Below are positions 1 to 9,640 of a stretch of DNA of 64,000 nt, piece by piece. The notes under the pieces are model-generated. The model made no database searches. It saw only the letters and a program-made list of their open reading frames with translations, and was not told the DNA's origin. The position numbers and the translations under genes are program-made. The stretch's first letter is position 1, and every line of letters starts with the position of its first letter. This stretch comes from CAINVV01 sp963663675 (lineage in GTDB: Bacteria > Bacteroidota > Bacteroidia > Bacteroidales > Prolixibacteraceae). The stretch covers positions 496,001 to 560,000 of the forward strand of contig OY760498.1 in the NCBI GenBank assembly GCA_963663675.1. The letters are read 5' to 3'.

Positions 1-7
1 ATATACT

Positions 8-457
8 ATGGCCGGTAAACACCTTAGCGAGATAGACATCCAGCAAATTATCCTGGATAAGGAAAAATGTTCCGCCGAAGAACGTGAACATTACAACATA
101 TGCGATGAATGCAAAACCGAGGCGGCAAAATATTCACAGCTTTTTGCCGCCATTAAACAGCAGGAGAAACCTGTTTTTGATTTTGATCTGACTGAAATGA
201 TAATGAAAGAATTACCGGTGCCACAACATGTCAGCAGGTTTGATAATTATTTTGTTTTCTTCATTATGACTGCTGCTATTAGCTTGGTTGCCAGTGCTTT
301 TTATTTCTTCAGAATATATATTTCAGAGTTTTTTATCAATATCCCGGCAAATTCGGTCTACTTTATTCTCACAACTGTTGTATCAGCTGTTATCATCGTT
401 TGTGAGGATGTAATCTCTAGGTTCCGCAAGCTTTTTAAAATATTGAATTCAATTTGA
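8..457 (+). CDS. Zinc-type anti-sigma factor-like membrane protein
   Basis: 149 residues. Near the N-terminus there is an H-x3-C-x2-C motif (His28, Cys32, Cys35, in HYNICDEC), the signature of zinc-binding anti-sigma (ZAS) domains. Two hydrophobic segments follow (about residues 79-101 and 116-138), so the N-terminal domain probably sits in the cytoplasm on a membrane anchor. The family holds an ECF sigma factor inactive until a signal arrives. The partner sigma gene would be expected immediately upstream, outside the window. The gene begins only 8 bases from the window edge with a plain ATG. The next gene, 62 bp downstream on the same strand, encodes a small membrane protein that probably belongs to the same operon. 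The motif and layout are seen; the anti-sigma role is inferred. Confidence 0.6.
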   Translation: MAGKHLSEIDIQQIILDKEKCSAEEREHYNICDECKTEAAKYSQLFAAIKQQEKPVFDFDLTEMIMKELPVPQHVSRFDNYFVFFIMTAAISLVASAFYFFRIYISEFFINIPANSVYFILTTVVSAVIIVCEDVISRFRKLFKILNSI

Positions 458-519
458 ATTTTTGCAACAAAAACTTCATGACCAGGTCTAATTAACAAAA
501 CGCATTAAAAAAAATTATT

Positions 520-951
520 ATGAAAAAGCTTTTATCCATTTTGACAATTGTATTTGCTCCGTTCATTTTAGCTGCGCAGGAAGTTGAAAATAGTCACATC
601 GACAGGGAGGTTTTCAGAACTTGTTCTATCATATTTTTTATCGCCCTGTTTATGCTCTTTATTTTGGCAATTACCAGGAAGTTTATTGATTTTCGCATTA
701 AGAGCAAAATCGTGGACAAGGGAATTCCTGAAAGTATGGTCTCTTCACTTCTGCAGACCAATCCCAATGAGGACAGAAACGGATATATCAAATGGGGAAC
801 GGTAATCGCCGGAATCGGGGTCGGCCTGACAATTGTCAATTATACCCTTCCATTGGGAATCCATTCTTTGGCAATCATGGCTTTCTGTATCTCCATAAGC
901 TTAATCGCTTATTATTTACTGATCAGGTACCTGGATGAAAAAGTCAAATAA
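520..951 (+). CDS. Small membrane protein with signal peptide, DUF6249-like
   Basis: 143 residues. An N-terminal signal peptide (MKKLLSIL through LAAQ, about residues 1-19) is followed by a transmembrane helix at about 35-51, a charged cytoplasmic-type stretch at 55-90, and two further hydrophobic helices at about 92-110 and 116-135. The stretch with IVDKGIPE before two C-terminal helices resembles the small DUF6249-type proteins that sit beside sigma/anti-sigma genes in Bacteroidota; that assignment is from memory of the family. The gene follows the anti-sigma-like gene on the same strand and ends two bases before the stop of the convergent gene, leaving no room for a separate terminator. 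Function unknown. Confidence 0.55.
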   Translation: MKKLLSILTIVFAPFILAAQEVENSHIDREVFRTCSIIFFIALFMLFILAITRKFIDFRIKSKIVDKGIPESMVSSLLQTNPNEDRNGYIKWGTVIAGIGVGLTIVNYTLPLGIHSLAIMAFCISISLIAYYLLIRYLDEKVK

Positions 952-953
952 TC

Positions 954-3296
954 TTATTTCCTGATCAGCCAAACATCTGAAACGTGGGATTGGCTGCTCC
1001 ATCTGATTTGTGACTCCTCCGGCCTGTCGAATGTAACCTTAATGGTTCCATCCTGGGTAAGATTTTTTGGCACGACAAATTCCTTAAACCCTCCAATCTC
1101 CTTGTCATATGTAATAGGATCCAGTCTAATTCCGTCGACACGCAAAAGAGCATCTCCTCTGCCGGATACCCGGATGTTGTATCTTCCGTTGAAGTCAAGA
1201 TTCTCATAAATTAATTCAGGTTGTTGCTGAAAAAGCTGGGAGGATAATCTCTTTCTTGAGTTTCCGCCATCCCACCAGGCAACATCAGTGGCATCATAGG
1301 AGGTAGTAAGAACTCGTGGACCAGTTTCTATGTTGGATACATTGTCATAATAGCTTCCGGGACCGGGATTTTCCCAGCTGCGGATTATCTCAAGTCGTTC
1401 CAGCTTTTTAGTTTCACTGTCCATTTCACTCACTTTCTTAAACTCGTCGGTTAGCCACCAACGGTTGTTCAATGGGTAATTCAGAAATGTCAGGATGCAA
1501 CTTCGTTGTGAATTGGATGCATGGTATTTTTTTACGTCGGACTGATAGCCTATAGAGAGGAAAAGGTCGTCTAAATACTTAACAATCTTTGCATTAATGT
1601 CCTGGTTGATTGGTTTGGTATCCGCAATGCTCACAAGTTCCAAAGCTTTCTTCATGGCTGCTTCAGATCCAATTTCTTTTGCCTTAGCCAGTACTTTATT
1701 TGCCTCTTTTTCAAGGCCTTCCTCGTAAATCTTTCTCCTTCGCTGGTAAGTATCGTAATAAGAACGTACAACGAGCATCTGCCATCTCCAGTTGCCTGCA
1801 AGTTGCGGATTTTGCTTCTCGAGTCGTTGCCAGAATTCGAATGTGGTTTCTATTCCTCCGTTTTCCCGGATCGGGCCTGCCCAGTTCTTTTCCAGTGCCA
1901 GTATGCCATTGGTGGCTTTTTCTGCCAATTCAGGACCAAAAAAGAATCGGCAATAGTCATTCAATATCTCCTGCGGTTGCTGTTCAATATCCCAACCCCG
2001 CATGCTCCAAATGATTTTGTTGACATCATCGTGGGCGCCATCGGAATAGGAGATAAAACCATCGGTAAACTGGGCATAGGTCGCATGAATCTTAGCGTAA
2101 TAGTATGGCATCGGGTTGATTCCTTCGCGGCCGTAGGTGAGCATGTATGCCTGGTCCCAGTTTACAACAGGATAATCACATCTGACATTGTGGGTTATAT
2201 CAGGGTATTGGCGGTGCTTGTACTGTGCCGGAAGTCTGAACCGTGTTTCTGCGATGGGAGGACTACTCGGACCCGAGACCACACCTCTCAGCCAACCCGG
2301 TTTGTTTTCTTCCAGGTAAGTGTAAAAATAGTCTACCTGTTCAGCAGTAAATCCCTGGAGGGATATCCAAATTCCTGCTTCCGGATGATATTTAATCAAT
2401 CTTTCATGCAAATCTTTCAGAAAAGGCATGACCTCACTGGGATGATTGTCTCCCGGATCGCCACCAGGGAAAAATACGTCATCAAGCTTTGGCAAGTTTT
2501 TGTAAATCTGTTCATTTTTCTCAAGTTCTTTCTGACGCAACGCTTTATCCTTCAGGTCACAGGATGCCGGGGTCCAGATCCAGTTGTCGATACCGTAAGC
2601 AGCACAGATCTTACTGATCTGAATATTCATTTCAGCAGGCGGAATCTGCATTAATACACCAGGGTCGTTGTCAGTGAAGGGAATGGTTTCAATTGAATTA
2701 GTTCCGAAAATTACTAGTTCCCGGATGTATTGTTCGTACTTTTTGATGTCCCAGGCATCCGTAGAATTGTTGGTGCTGCGATATCCCAGCTGATGACCCC
2801 GGATGGATTGCATAGGGGAACTGGCGAAATCAACAGGTCCGTCCAGCGTTATTTTCCGTTTGGTCATGATGGCTGTACGCAGGAATTTGCCAATGCCAAA
2901 CATTGTACCCCTTGAATCGGCACCAATAATCCAGACGATATTTTTCCCGTTATTCTTCTCTGTAACAATGCGGTACCCTTCGGCCTTTGATTCGGGTAAA
3001 TTGTTCCCGTTACGTTTTGGTACCATCATCCCATACAACTCTGAATCGTTGCGGATAGCCAGGACAATAGTTCCTGCCTTACCCCAACCGGATGTAAGTG
3101 GAATTTTGACCGAGGTTCGGCTAAATACCTCTTCCTGTAACATCCGGATAGCAGTTTCCCTGACAAGTGAGCTGATTTTATCCGATGCCAGTATTTCATA
3201 TTTACTTAAATCAATGGATTGTGCTGATACAGATACTATTCCCGAAACCAGGCATACAGCCAGGAGTGTCCAAAAAAGATAAATCCGAGTCTTCAT
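954..3296 (-). CDS. Secreted GH20/GH67-like putative glycoside hydrolase
   Basis: About 780 residues, starting at ATG 3296 (MKTRIYLF), which opens a clear signal peptide ending near VSAQS; an in-frame TTG three codons upstream is less likely. Residues about 30-150 resemble the non-catalytic N-terminal domain that precedes the barrel in GH20, GH67 and GH84 enzymes (RGTMFGIGKFLRTA). A barrel-like middle region follows, with acidic GGDPGD and ISYSDGAHDD motifs, then a helical segment rich in Lys and Glu and a C-terminal beta-rich domain (about 640-780). I cannot place the catalytic acids with certainty, and the usual GH20 Asp-Glu pair is not obvious, so the exact family is open. It is probably periplasmic or outer-membrane associated and acts on a glycan. 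It stands alone on its strand. Confidence 0.5.
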   Translation of the reverse strand: MKTRIYLFWTLLAVCLVSGIVSVSAQSIDLSKYEILASDKISSLVRETAIRMLQEEVFSRTSVKIPLTSGWGKAGTIVLAIRNDSELYGMMVPKRNGNNLPESKAEGYRIVTEKNNGKNIVWIIGADSRGTMFGIGKFLRTAIMTKRKITLDGPVDFASSPMQSIRGHQLGYRSTNNSTDAWDIKKYEQYIRELVIFGTNSIETIPFTDNDPGVLMQIPPAEMNIQISKICAAYGIDNWIWTPASCDLKDKALRQKELEKNEQIYKNLPKLDDVFFPGGDPGDNHPSEVMPFLKDLHERLIKYHPEAGIWISLQGFTAEQVDYFYTYLEENKPGWLRGVVSGPSSPPIAETRFRLPAQYKHRQYPDITHNVRCDYPVVNWDQAYMLTYGREGINPMPYYYAKIHATYAQFTDGFISYSDGAHDDVNKIIWSMRGWDIEQQPQEILNDYCRFFFGPELAEKATNGILALEKNWAGPIRENGGIETTFEFWQRLEKQNPQLAGNWRWQMLVVRSYYDTYQRRRKIYEEGLEKEANKVLAKAKEIGSEAAMKKALELVSIADTKPINQDINAKIVKYLDDLFLSIGYQSDVKKYHASNSQRSCILTFLNYPLNNRWWLTDEFKKVSEMDSETKKLERLEIIRSWENPGPGSYYDNVSNIETGPRVLTTSYDATDVAWWDGGNSRKRLSSQLFQQQPELIYENLDFNGRYNIRVSGRGDALLRVDGIRLDPITYDKEIGGFKEFVVPKNLTQDGTIKVTFDRPEESQIRWSSQSHVSDVWLIRK

Positions 3297-3607
3297 AATA
3301 GTCAATTAGTAGTAATAGAGTCTAAGCCTGAAAGATGCAAAGATAAATCTTTGGATTGCTTTGGGGTACAATTTGAAGCAAATAAAACGGGGTCAGCAAA
3401 ATAATCCGGGTCAGTTATTAACAAAATTAATGTGCAAATAATAAGATAGATGCTGTCAATAAACAATTGATTAATAATTATTTGCACATTTGCGTTCAAT
3501 GACGGCCGAATAATTTTTGGATGATTCTAAGGTGATACAGTATTAATTTTGATTTTGATATTTTTGATGTTTTTATCAAAAGGACAAATCATTTACAATT
3601 GGGAAAC
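3297..3607. other. Divergent intergenic region, promoters for both neighbours
   Basis: AT-rich spacer between the divergent GH20-like gene and yaaA. On the minus strand it has a match to the Bacteroidota -7 element (TATCTTTG, plus-strand positions 3338-3345), correctly placed for the GH20-like gene but without a good -33 element. On the plus strand two -7 matches (TAATTTTG at 3544-3551 and TATTTTTG at 3559-3566) lie upstream of yaaA. The short open frame on the minus strand at 3302-3499 looks like chance. Confidence 0.35.
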
Positions 3608-4372
3608 ATGCTTGTCGTACTATCACCTTCAAAAACCCTGGATTTTGGATCAGTAAGTTCAACTGCTGAAAATTCACAGCCGCTTTTTGCGAAGGAGGCT
3701 TCGGTATTGGTCAGGTATTTGAAAAGGCTATCTGTCAGCCAGTTGGAGGAACTGATGAAAATCAGTTCGAAACTCGCTATCCTGAACATGGAAAGATTTG
3801 CACTTTGGAAGCCTGAATTCACGACTGAAACAGCACATCCGGCAATTTTTTCTTTTAAGGGTGAGGTATATCACGGCCTGGATATCCAGTCCATACAAAC
3901 TGCCGATGTTGAAGCATCCCAACAACATTTGCGCATTCTTTCCGGATTATATGGCGTTGTACGGCCGCTCGATCTGATCAGGCCTTACCGTCTGGAGATG
4001 GGAACATCCTTTCAGTTTGGCAAATATGTTGATTTGTACCATTTCTGGAGACGAAAAATTACAAAACAAATTAGCATTGATTTGAAAGAGAGCGGTTCAA
4101 ACTTGCTAATCAACCTTGCTTCGCAGGAGTATTTTTCCGCTATAGAAATTAAAAAACTAAAAGCTCATATTGTTTCCCCGCAATTCCTGGAAGAAAAAAA
4201 CGGCTCGTTCAGTATGATTACCGTTTATGCCAAAAAGGCCCGCGGAATGATGACACGTTATATTCTTCAACACCGCATTTCCAGGGAAGAAGACTTGCAC
4301 GGTTTTGACAGTGATGGATACTACTACAATAGTTACCTGTCAAGGCCCGGTTCACCCGTTTTTAGCAGGTAA
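3608..4372 (+). CDS. yaaA: Peroxide stress protein YaaA (UPF0246)
   Basis: 254 residues from ATG 3608; an in-frame TTG three codons upstream is rejected because E. coli YaaA begins in the same way (MLxxxSPxKTLD). Family landmarks are present in order: the N-terminal SPSKTLDF, SSKLAILNMERF, FKGEVYHGLD, QQHLRILSGLYGVVRPLD, the PYRLEMGT block, INLASQEYFSAI and the C-terminal VYAKKARGMMTRY. Known members bind DNA and limit damage from intracellular iron during hydrogen peroxide stress. The length matches the family. It is monocistronic, flanked by long AT-rich spacers. Confidence 0.95.
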   Translation: MLVVLSPSKTLDFGSVSSTAENSQPLFAKEASVLVRYLKRLSVSQLEELMKISSKLAILNMERFALWKPEFTTETAHPAIFSFKGEVYHGLDIQSIQTADVEASQQHLRILSGLYGVVRPLDLIRPYRLEMGTSFQFGKYVDLYHFWRRKITKQISIDLKESGSNLLINLASQEYFSAIEIKKLKAHIVSPQFLEEKNGSFSMITVYAKKARGMMTRYILQHRISREEDLHGFDSDGYYYNSYLSRPGSPVFSR

Positions 4373-4990
4373 ATTTCTTCCGGGAAAATTCCCTGAACCT
4401 GAGTCCAATCTCCGTACCTTCTGACCTGGTAATTGCTTGTTTTTAATCTTTGAAGGGGTGAAAATATTATCAGGATGTCTGGTCATTATAATGCAGATGC
4501 AACAATTTGGCTGTTTTTTTAGCTTGTTTTTACAGGTTTGTGGTTAAAGAACCCATAAATTTACTTTCTCCCAATGTTAAATTATTGATGTTATTTTAAC
4601 TATTTATAAAAAAAATAGGAATGCAATTATGCTGTGGAATGAGTAGTAGAATGCTGCAATTGCATTTTTAATCTGTCGTCAATCGAGCCCGGATTTTGGC
4701 TTTATCCAAAAGATCAGGCGACTCCCTAACAAATATTCAAGTATCTTAAAATCAAAAATATAGTTTATTTATTAATAGTTTTCACAACGGCAAAATGAAG
4801 AGACAACAAATGATATTTTTTAACTGCGATTTTTCCATTTTAAGCTGGGTTTAAAAATTTGATGATTGTTAATTTAAAATTATCAGTCTGAATTATTGAA
4901 TGTTAAGTATTTGTAAAATAGAAACTTAAATAAATTCTCAGCGTTTATTCATTTGTATTTAAACATCAATTATTAAAAAAAACAATTCAA
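4373..4990. other. 618-bp AT-rich gene-free region
   Basis: No open frame of note on either strand. Just after the yaaA stop lies a short perfect dyad, GGGAA-AA-TTCCC (4382-4393). Further on, a 9-bp inverted repeat (AATGCAATT at 4620-4628 pairing with 4658-4666) with a 29-nt loop is followed by a short T run and could act as a terminator for yaaA. The 120 bases before the next gene are very AT-rich and hold a near match to the -7 promoter element (TTCATTTG). Confidence 0.3.
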
Positions 4991-5527
4991 ATGAAGAAGT
5001 TAATAGTAGCATCAATGGCAATCGTTCTCTTGCTGGGCTTTGCTCAAATTATTGCCAAAAGTGCCGCCAATAAGGGAATAATATCCGTAGAAAAGGTTTC
5101 GGTAAAGAAGAATTCCAAAAAATCGGAAGCGGGTCACGTGAATGCCCTGACGAAAAGAAAATTCAATCAGCAATTTGGTAATTTGTCAAATTCCGTATGG
5201 GTGAAATCCAACACCCTGGACAAGGTGACATTTACCAAGGATGGAAATAAGAAAGTGGCCTATTACAACTCAGATTCCAGACTGGTTGGAACCAGTTTTG
5301 CCACGATACCCGAGCAAGCTTTGTCTGATCTACAAACCAGGTACAAGGATTATTCAATCGGTTCAGTGATTTTCTTTGATAAAAGTGAGGCCAACGCGAT
5401 TGCTAAATTAGTCTATGGCACCCAGCTTAAGGAAGAAAATTTCCTGGTTGAGTTGACCAACGACAGGTCAAAGATTGTAGTTCAGGTAAACGTAAAAGGT
5501 GGAATATCAGTTATCAACCAGATTTGA
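4991..5527 (+). CDS. Secreted PepSY-like (BLIP-fold) protein
   Basis: 178 residues with a signal peptide at about residues 1-24 (MKKLIVAS, then LLLGFAQIIAKSA). The mature part has a basic linker (VSVKKNSKKSE) and then two beta-rich repeats of the kind seen in Bacteroidota PepSY-like proteins: NQQFGNLSNSVWVKSNTLDKVTFTKDG... with an AYYNSDSRLVGT turn, followed by a helix (PEQALSDLQTRYKDYSI) and a second strand-rich half. Such proteins are periplasmic and of unknown function. No cysteine lipobox is present. The gene stands alone and ends before a bidirectional hairpin. Fold assignment is by pattern only. Confidence 0.55.
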   Translation: MKKLIVASMAIVLLLGFAQIIAKSAANKGIISVEKVSVKKNSKKSEAGHVNALTKRKFNQQFGNLSNSVWVKSNTLDKVTFTKDGNKKVAYYNSDSRLVGTSFATIPEQALSDLQTRYKDYSIGSVIFFDKSEANAIAKLVYGTQLKEENFLVELTNDRSKIVVQVNVKGGISVINQI

Positions 5528-5599
5528 AAGGGTAGTCGCGGCAACCTAAAATTCAAAGAAAGGAATACTGCGGGTAATTGGTAACCAATCTATAGCAAA

Positions 5600-5623
5600 G
5601 AGGCTGCCTTTTCAGACAGCCTC
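5600..5623. terminator. Bidirectional hairpin between convergent genes
   Basis: GAGGCTG (5600-5606) pairs perfectly with CAGCCTC (5617-5623) across a 10-nt loop. It lies between the stop of the PepSY-like gene and the stop of the convergent unknown gene. The T runs on both sides are weak, so termination efficiency is uncertain. Confidence 0.55.
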
Positions 5624-5633
5624 TGTTTAGGTT

Positions 5634-6089
5634 TTACACCATAACCCACAAGGTTGGTTCCAGATTGTGTCTTAATTCTTCCAGTCGTTTATGTGCCTGT
5701 TTTACAGCGTTATTGCTAAAATATCCTGGATATTTCACTATGACAGATTCAAAAGTCAAACCTTGTAAACCCATGCCAACCAATACTTTATAACCCATCG
5801 CATCGGCATTCCTGTTTACCGCCCTCTCTGCTGCCAGTTTGATACCATAATGTTTCACCATCTGCCAGGTCCTGTTGGCACGCGTTCTCCGATTGTTCTT
5901 TTCAGAAAGAATATCCTCATAGGCATAAAGTGCCTGGTATAATTCATATTCTACTATGTCTTCCGCCTCATGGGAGGAGGCCCGAAGTTCAATGGCTCTT
6001 TGACGGGCCTGCCTGACCAGGTCTGAATATTTTACCACAAATTGCCTGCATTCCTCTGGAGTCTTTAATTTACTAATTATTTCATCCAT
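5634..6089 (-). CDS. Conserved protein of unknown function
   Basis: About 151 residues from ATG 6089 (MDEIISKL); an upstream in-frame ATG at 6116 would add nine residues and cannot be excluded. The protein is soluble and largely helical, with no signal peptide or membrane segment. A conserved-looking core reads RANRTWQMVKHYGIKLAAE, then RAVNR and GYKVLVGMGLQGLTFESVIVKYP. I have an impression of similar short proteins with a RANRTW...ERAVNR core in proteobacteria, but no function is known to me. It does not overlap its neighbours and shows no sign of being in an operon. Confidence 0.6.
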   Translation of the reverse strand: MDEIISKLKTPEECRQFVVKYSDLVRQARQRAIELRASSHEAEDIVEYELYQALYAYEDILSEKNNRRTRANRTWQMVKHYGIKLAAERAVNRNADAMGYKVLVGMGLQGLTFESVIVKYPGYFSNNAVKQAHKRLEELRHNLEPTLWVMV

Positions 6090-6424
6090 AGCTAATTGTT
6101 TTAACTTCAAGAACATAAAGATATAAATTATTAATCATTCTCTTTTATAATCAGATCTCTATTTTCCGGAAATTATCGTTTGCAGCATGTTTTTTGGCAA
6201 TTTTCAGTTTATTGGATTAAATGTTAAAAATGAATCTTTTGAAATGCCCGCAAATTATTCAGGGTAAGCTGTCTCCAGGGTAAGCAACTGGTTATTAATC
6301 TTGATATTCAATTCATTAAATGGTGGGACATAATTGGTTCCAGGTACCCGGGACTGAACTTTGAAGCAGCTTGGTTATGCCTCAGCCTGAACCCGTTGTT
6401 CGACCTGTAAATTCTTATACTGAA
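6090..6424. other. 335-bp intergenic region
   Basis: Spacer between two minus-strand genes. No convincing open frame, RNA gene or strong hairpin was seen. It probably holds the 3' end of the ABC permease transcript and the promoter of the unknown gene at 5634, but no good TAnnTTTG match was found. Confidence 0.3.
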
Positions 6425-8779
6425 CTATTCATACCTTAATGCCTCGACCGGATTTTTCCTGGCGGCCTTGTAGGATTGCCAACTTACTGTCACAAAGGCA
6501 GTAAGCAAAGCTACAATACTTGCAAGTACAAATACCCAATTGCCGATGTTGATCCGGTATGCATAGTATTGAAGCCATTTGTGCATGGCATACCAGGCAA
6601 TCGGGCATGCAATCAGGATGGAGATGCCTACCAATAATATATATTCTTTCGACATCAAGGTAAATATTTCTATGGACTTTGCCCCGTTTGCTTTCCTGAT
6701 TCCTATCTCTTTTGTCCTGCGCTCTGTCATAAAAGAAGATAATCCGATCAGTCCCAGGCATGAAATAATGATGGCCAGGAAAGAGAAATAGCTAAATATT
6801 TTACTCATCCGTTGTTCTGCCTGGTACAGTTTATCAAAATCATCATCCAAAAAATGGAAGTCAATGGGTAGCCCGGGATCGAATGATTTAAAAGTCTTAT
6901 TAATAAATTCAACAGTTGCAGGTATATGGTCAGGTTTCATTTTGACAATTAGATTATTAGACTTGCCCTTTTGCATCATGAGCGGTTCGATTTTGTAGTG
7001 CAGCGACTGAAAGTGAAAATCTTTCAGTACTCCAATAATAGTTAGTTTGGCTCCCTGGGGGGACATTAGTATTTCACCGACTGGATTTTTTAAACCCATA
7101 TTTTCTGCTGCTTTTTCGTTGATCACAACTGCAGTATTATCAGTTGAAAATTCAGGAGAAAAGAAACGCCCTTCCTTTAGTTCAAGCTGAAAGGTTTTGG
7201 CGTAATCTTCGTCAGTATTGAGGTGATGAAATAAGACATCATCGCCTGTTTTTTTACCGGTCCAGTTGAAGCCGCCGGATGTAAACTCAAGGTTGACAGG
7301 ACTATATCCCTTTGTTACATTCACAATATCCGGGTTGTTGCAGAGTTCTTTCTTTAAAGCATCCAGCTTTGGATCTCCAGGGCGTATGGGGAACATAAAA
7401 TAGCCGATATTGTCCTTGTTAAATCCAAGCTTTTTGTTTTGCATATAATTAAGTTGTTTTCCAATAATTAAAGTACATACAATAAGAAGGACCGATAGTG
7501 AAAACTGGAAAATTACCAGTACTCTCCTGAATTTTGCATGGCCGGGATTTTTATTGATAAAGCCTTTCATTATTTCCAATGGCTTCAAGGAAGACAAATA
7601 GAATGCAGGATAACTCCCGGCCAATAAACCGCAAAAAAGTACAATCGTAATTGTCCCAATATACAAACCGGAGCTCTGATAGTTGATGGACAACTGTTTC
7701 CCGGCAAGATTATTATAACCTGGCAACAGCAATTCAACCAGGATCATAGCAATTACATGTGCCATAAATACAATTAACAACGACTCTCCCAGAAACTGAA
7801 CAGCTATTTTTCGTTTGTTTGCCCCGGCCACTTTACGTACACCAATTTCCCTGGCTCGTCGCACTGATTGCGCAATAGCAAGGTTCATAAAGTTGATGCA
7901 GGCAATAAGCAAAATAAAAATGGCGATGAGTCCCATAATCATGACATAAGTAATATCGCTATTGCCACTAATATCGTAGTTGTATTTTCTGGAGGAATAC
8001 AGGTGAATCCTCTTGATGTTTTGAAGTAAAATCTCAGCCTCCGATCCTTTTTTATGTTTCTTAATGAAGTCCTGAATTTTAATGTCAACCTGCTTACTGT
8101 CAGTCCCTTTTTTAAGTTCAACGTAGGAATAACTTCGTCCACCACCTTCCCAGATATTTACGGCTGCTCCGGATTCCTTAAAATAATCAGTGGAAATTAA
8201 AAAATCGAACCGGATGTGACTATTCTGTGGCAAAGGCTTCACAACACCCGTAACTGTCACCAAAAAACCACGAGATGGCAATGTTTTGCCAAGCGCATCA
8301 TCGTTACCAAAGTATTTGTGTGCCGTTTCTTCAGTAATAACAATACTGTGAGGATCATTGAGCGCTGTATTCATATCTCCGCGAACAAACCTGATGTTAA
8401 ACATTTTGAAAAAATCCTTATCAACTGCTACAACTGTTTCTTCTATAAATTCATCTTTCTTTTTTAAGGTTAACGGAGTATGCATAATCCTTGAAGACCT
8501 GATTATTTCAGGATATTCATTTTTCAGGGCCGGGGCAACTGCACTCAGAGTTGGTGCAAAAAGAGAAACCTCTCCATTTGGATATTTTTGTTTTTCAATC
8601 ACCCGGTACAAATCATCAGCGTTTTTAAAATGCCGGTCGTAGCTCCATTCATCCTGAACCCATAACAGGATTAAAATTGCAGAGGCCATGCCAATAGCCA
8701 TGCCACTAATATTCAGTATTGAATGGACGTAATACCTCCTGATATTCCGGATGGCTATTTTGAAGTAGTTTTGAATCAT
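6425..8779 (-). CDS. MacB-type ABC transporter permease (FtsX family)
   Basis: 784 residues. The N-terminus (RNIRRYYVHSILNISGMAIGMASAI) and C-terminus (ERRTKEIGIRKANGAKSIEI, then AARKNPVEALRYE) carry the hallmarks of the duplicated FtsX/MacB permeases common in Bacteroidota: an N-terminal helix, a MacB periplasmic domain, three helices, then a second copy of the same order. Helices are visible near residues 20-42, 283-303, 330-350, 375-395, 424-443 and in the last 120 residues. These permeases do mechanical work across the inner membrane, such as export of lipoproteins or peptides, rather than substrate translocation. It is downstream of the ATPase gene (64-bp gap) in an operon divergent from a two-component system. 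The substrate is not indicated. Confidence 0.9.
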   Translation of the reverse strand: MIQNYFKIAIRNIRRYYVHSILNISGMAIGMASAILILLWVQDEWSYDRHFKNADDLYRVIEKQKYPNGEVSLFAPTLSAVAPALKNEYPEIIRSSRIMHTPLTLKKKDEFIEETVVAVDKDFFKMFNIRFVRGDMNTALNDPHSIVITEETAHKYFGNDDALGKTLPSRGFLVTVTGVVKPLPQNSHIRFDFLISTDYFKESGAAVNIWEGGGRSYSYVELKKGTDSKQVDIKIQDFIKKHKKGSEAEILLQNIKRIHLYSSRKYNYDISGNSDITYVMIMGLIAIFILLIACINFMNLAIAQSVRRAREIGVRKVAGANKRKIAVQFLGESLLIVFMAHVIAMILVELLLPGYNNLAGKQLSINYQSSGLYIGTITIVLFCGLLAGSYPAFYLSSLKPLEIMKGFINKNPGHAKFRRVLVIFQFSLSVLLIVCTLIIGKQLNYMQNKKLGFNKDNIGYFMFPIRPGDPKLDALKKELCNNPDIVNVTKGYSPVNLEFTSGGFNWTGKKTGDDVLFHHLNTDEDYAKTFQLELKEGRFFSPEFSTDNTAVVINEKAAENMGLKNPVGEILMSPQGAKLTIIGVLKDFHFQSLHYKIEPLMMQKGKSNNLIVKMKPDHIPATVEFINKTFKSFDPGLPIDFHFLDDDFDKLYQAEQRMSKIFSYFSFLAIIISCLGLIGLSSFMTERRTKEIGIRKANGAKSIEIFTLMSKEYILLVGISILIACPIAWYAMHKWLQYYAYRINIGNWVFVLASIVALLTAFVTVSWQSYKAARKNPVEALRYE

Positions 8780-8843
8780 TGTATTTAATTCTAATGAGTT
8801 AAACAGAATTCAGTATAGGTTACCCAACAATCTGCCGGGACTA

Positions 8844-9527
8844 TCAGCATAGTTTTTTAATATTTTGCGATATTATTTTTCCGTCAAACAATTGTACAAC
8901 CCGGTGAGCCAATTCTGCATGGGCGGATGAGTGGGTAACCATAACAATCGTCGTTCCTTCGCTATTTAATTCTCCCAATAATTTCAACACTTCTTCCCCA
9001 TTTGCGGAATCCAGGTTTCCAGTTGGCTCGTCGGCTAGTATCAGGCGCGGATTGGTGACTACTGCCCTGGCAATAGCCACACGTTGCTGCTGGCCCCCGG
9101 ATAATTGCTGTGGAAAATGATCTTTACGATGGGACAGCTGCATTCGCACCAGTACATCTTCCACCTTCTGCCTCCTTTCTTTTGTCGACATCTTAAGGTA
9201 TATAAGTGGCATCTCCACATTTTCAAAGACCGTTAACTCATCAATGAGGTTAAAACTCTGAAAGATGAACCCGATGTTTCCTTTGCGAAGGTCGGTGCGC
9301 TGGCTTTCCTTGTAAGCGGAGACTTCCTTATCCATGAAATAGTATTCACCGCCGGAAGGATTGTCCAGTAATCCGATGATATTTAGGAGTGTTGATTTTC
9401 CACATCCGGAAGGTCCCATTACGGCAACAAATTCGCCCCGGTCAGCTTTAAATTCGATATCATTCAGGGCCGAAGTTTCCACTTCATCAGTACGAAATAC
9501 TTTTGACAATCCAATTATTTTGATCAT
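8844..9527 (-). CDS. ABC transporter ATP-binding protein, MacB/LolD type
   Basis: 227 residues, the usual length of this subfamily. Walker A is GPSGCGKST (about residue 39), the Q-loop is FIFQSFNL, the signature is LSGGQQQRVAIARA, Walker B is LILADEPTG and the H-loop is VMVTHS. It forms the ATPase dimer that drives the permease encoded 64 bp downstream. It is the first gene of the minus-strand operon; its start faces the response regulator gene across a 221-bp spacer holding the operator described separately. No sigma-54 promoter consensus was found on this strand. Confidence 0.93.
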   Translation of the reverse strand: MIKIIGLSKVFRTDEVETSALNDIEFKADRGEFVAVMGPSGCGKSTLLNIIGLLDNPSGGEYYFMDKEVSAYKESQRTDLRKGNIGFIFQSFNLIDELTVFENVEMPLIYLKMSTKERRQKVEDVLVRMQLSHRKDHFPQQLSGGQQQRVAIARAVVTNPRLILADEPTGNLDSANGEEVLKLLGELNSEGTTIVMVTHSSAHAELAHRVVQLFDGKIISQNIKKLC

Positions 9528-9640
9528 GATGGTAGTAATTTTGGGATTTCAATCCAAACACTCAATTATCAGACCAGATTTTTTTTCTTACTGAAAATTA
9601 GTCATTTAAATAATAATATCAAAATAAATTTATTTATATT

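Noticed and set aside
3302..3499. 65-codon minus-strand open frame
   Set aside because: Located in the promoter region of the GH20-like gene, with no motif or plausible composition.
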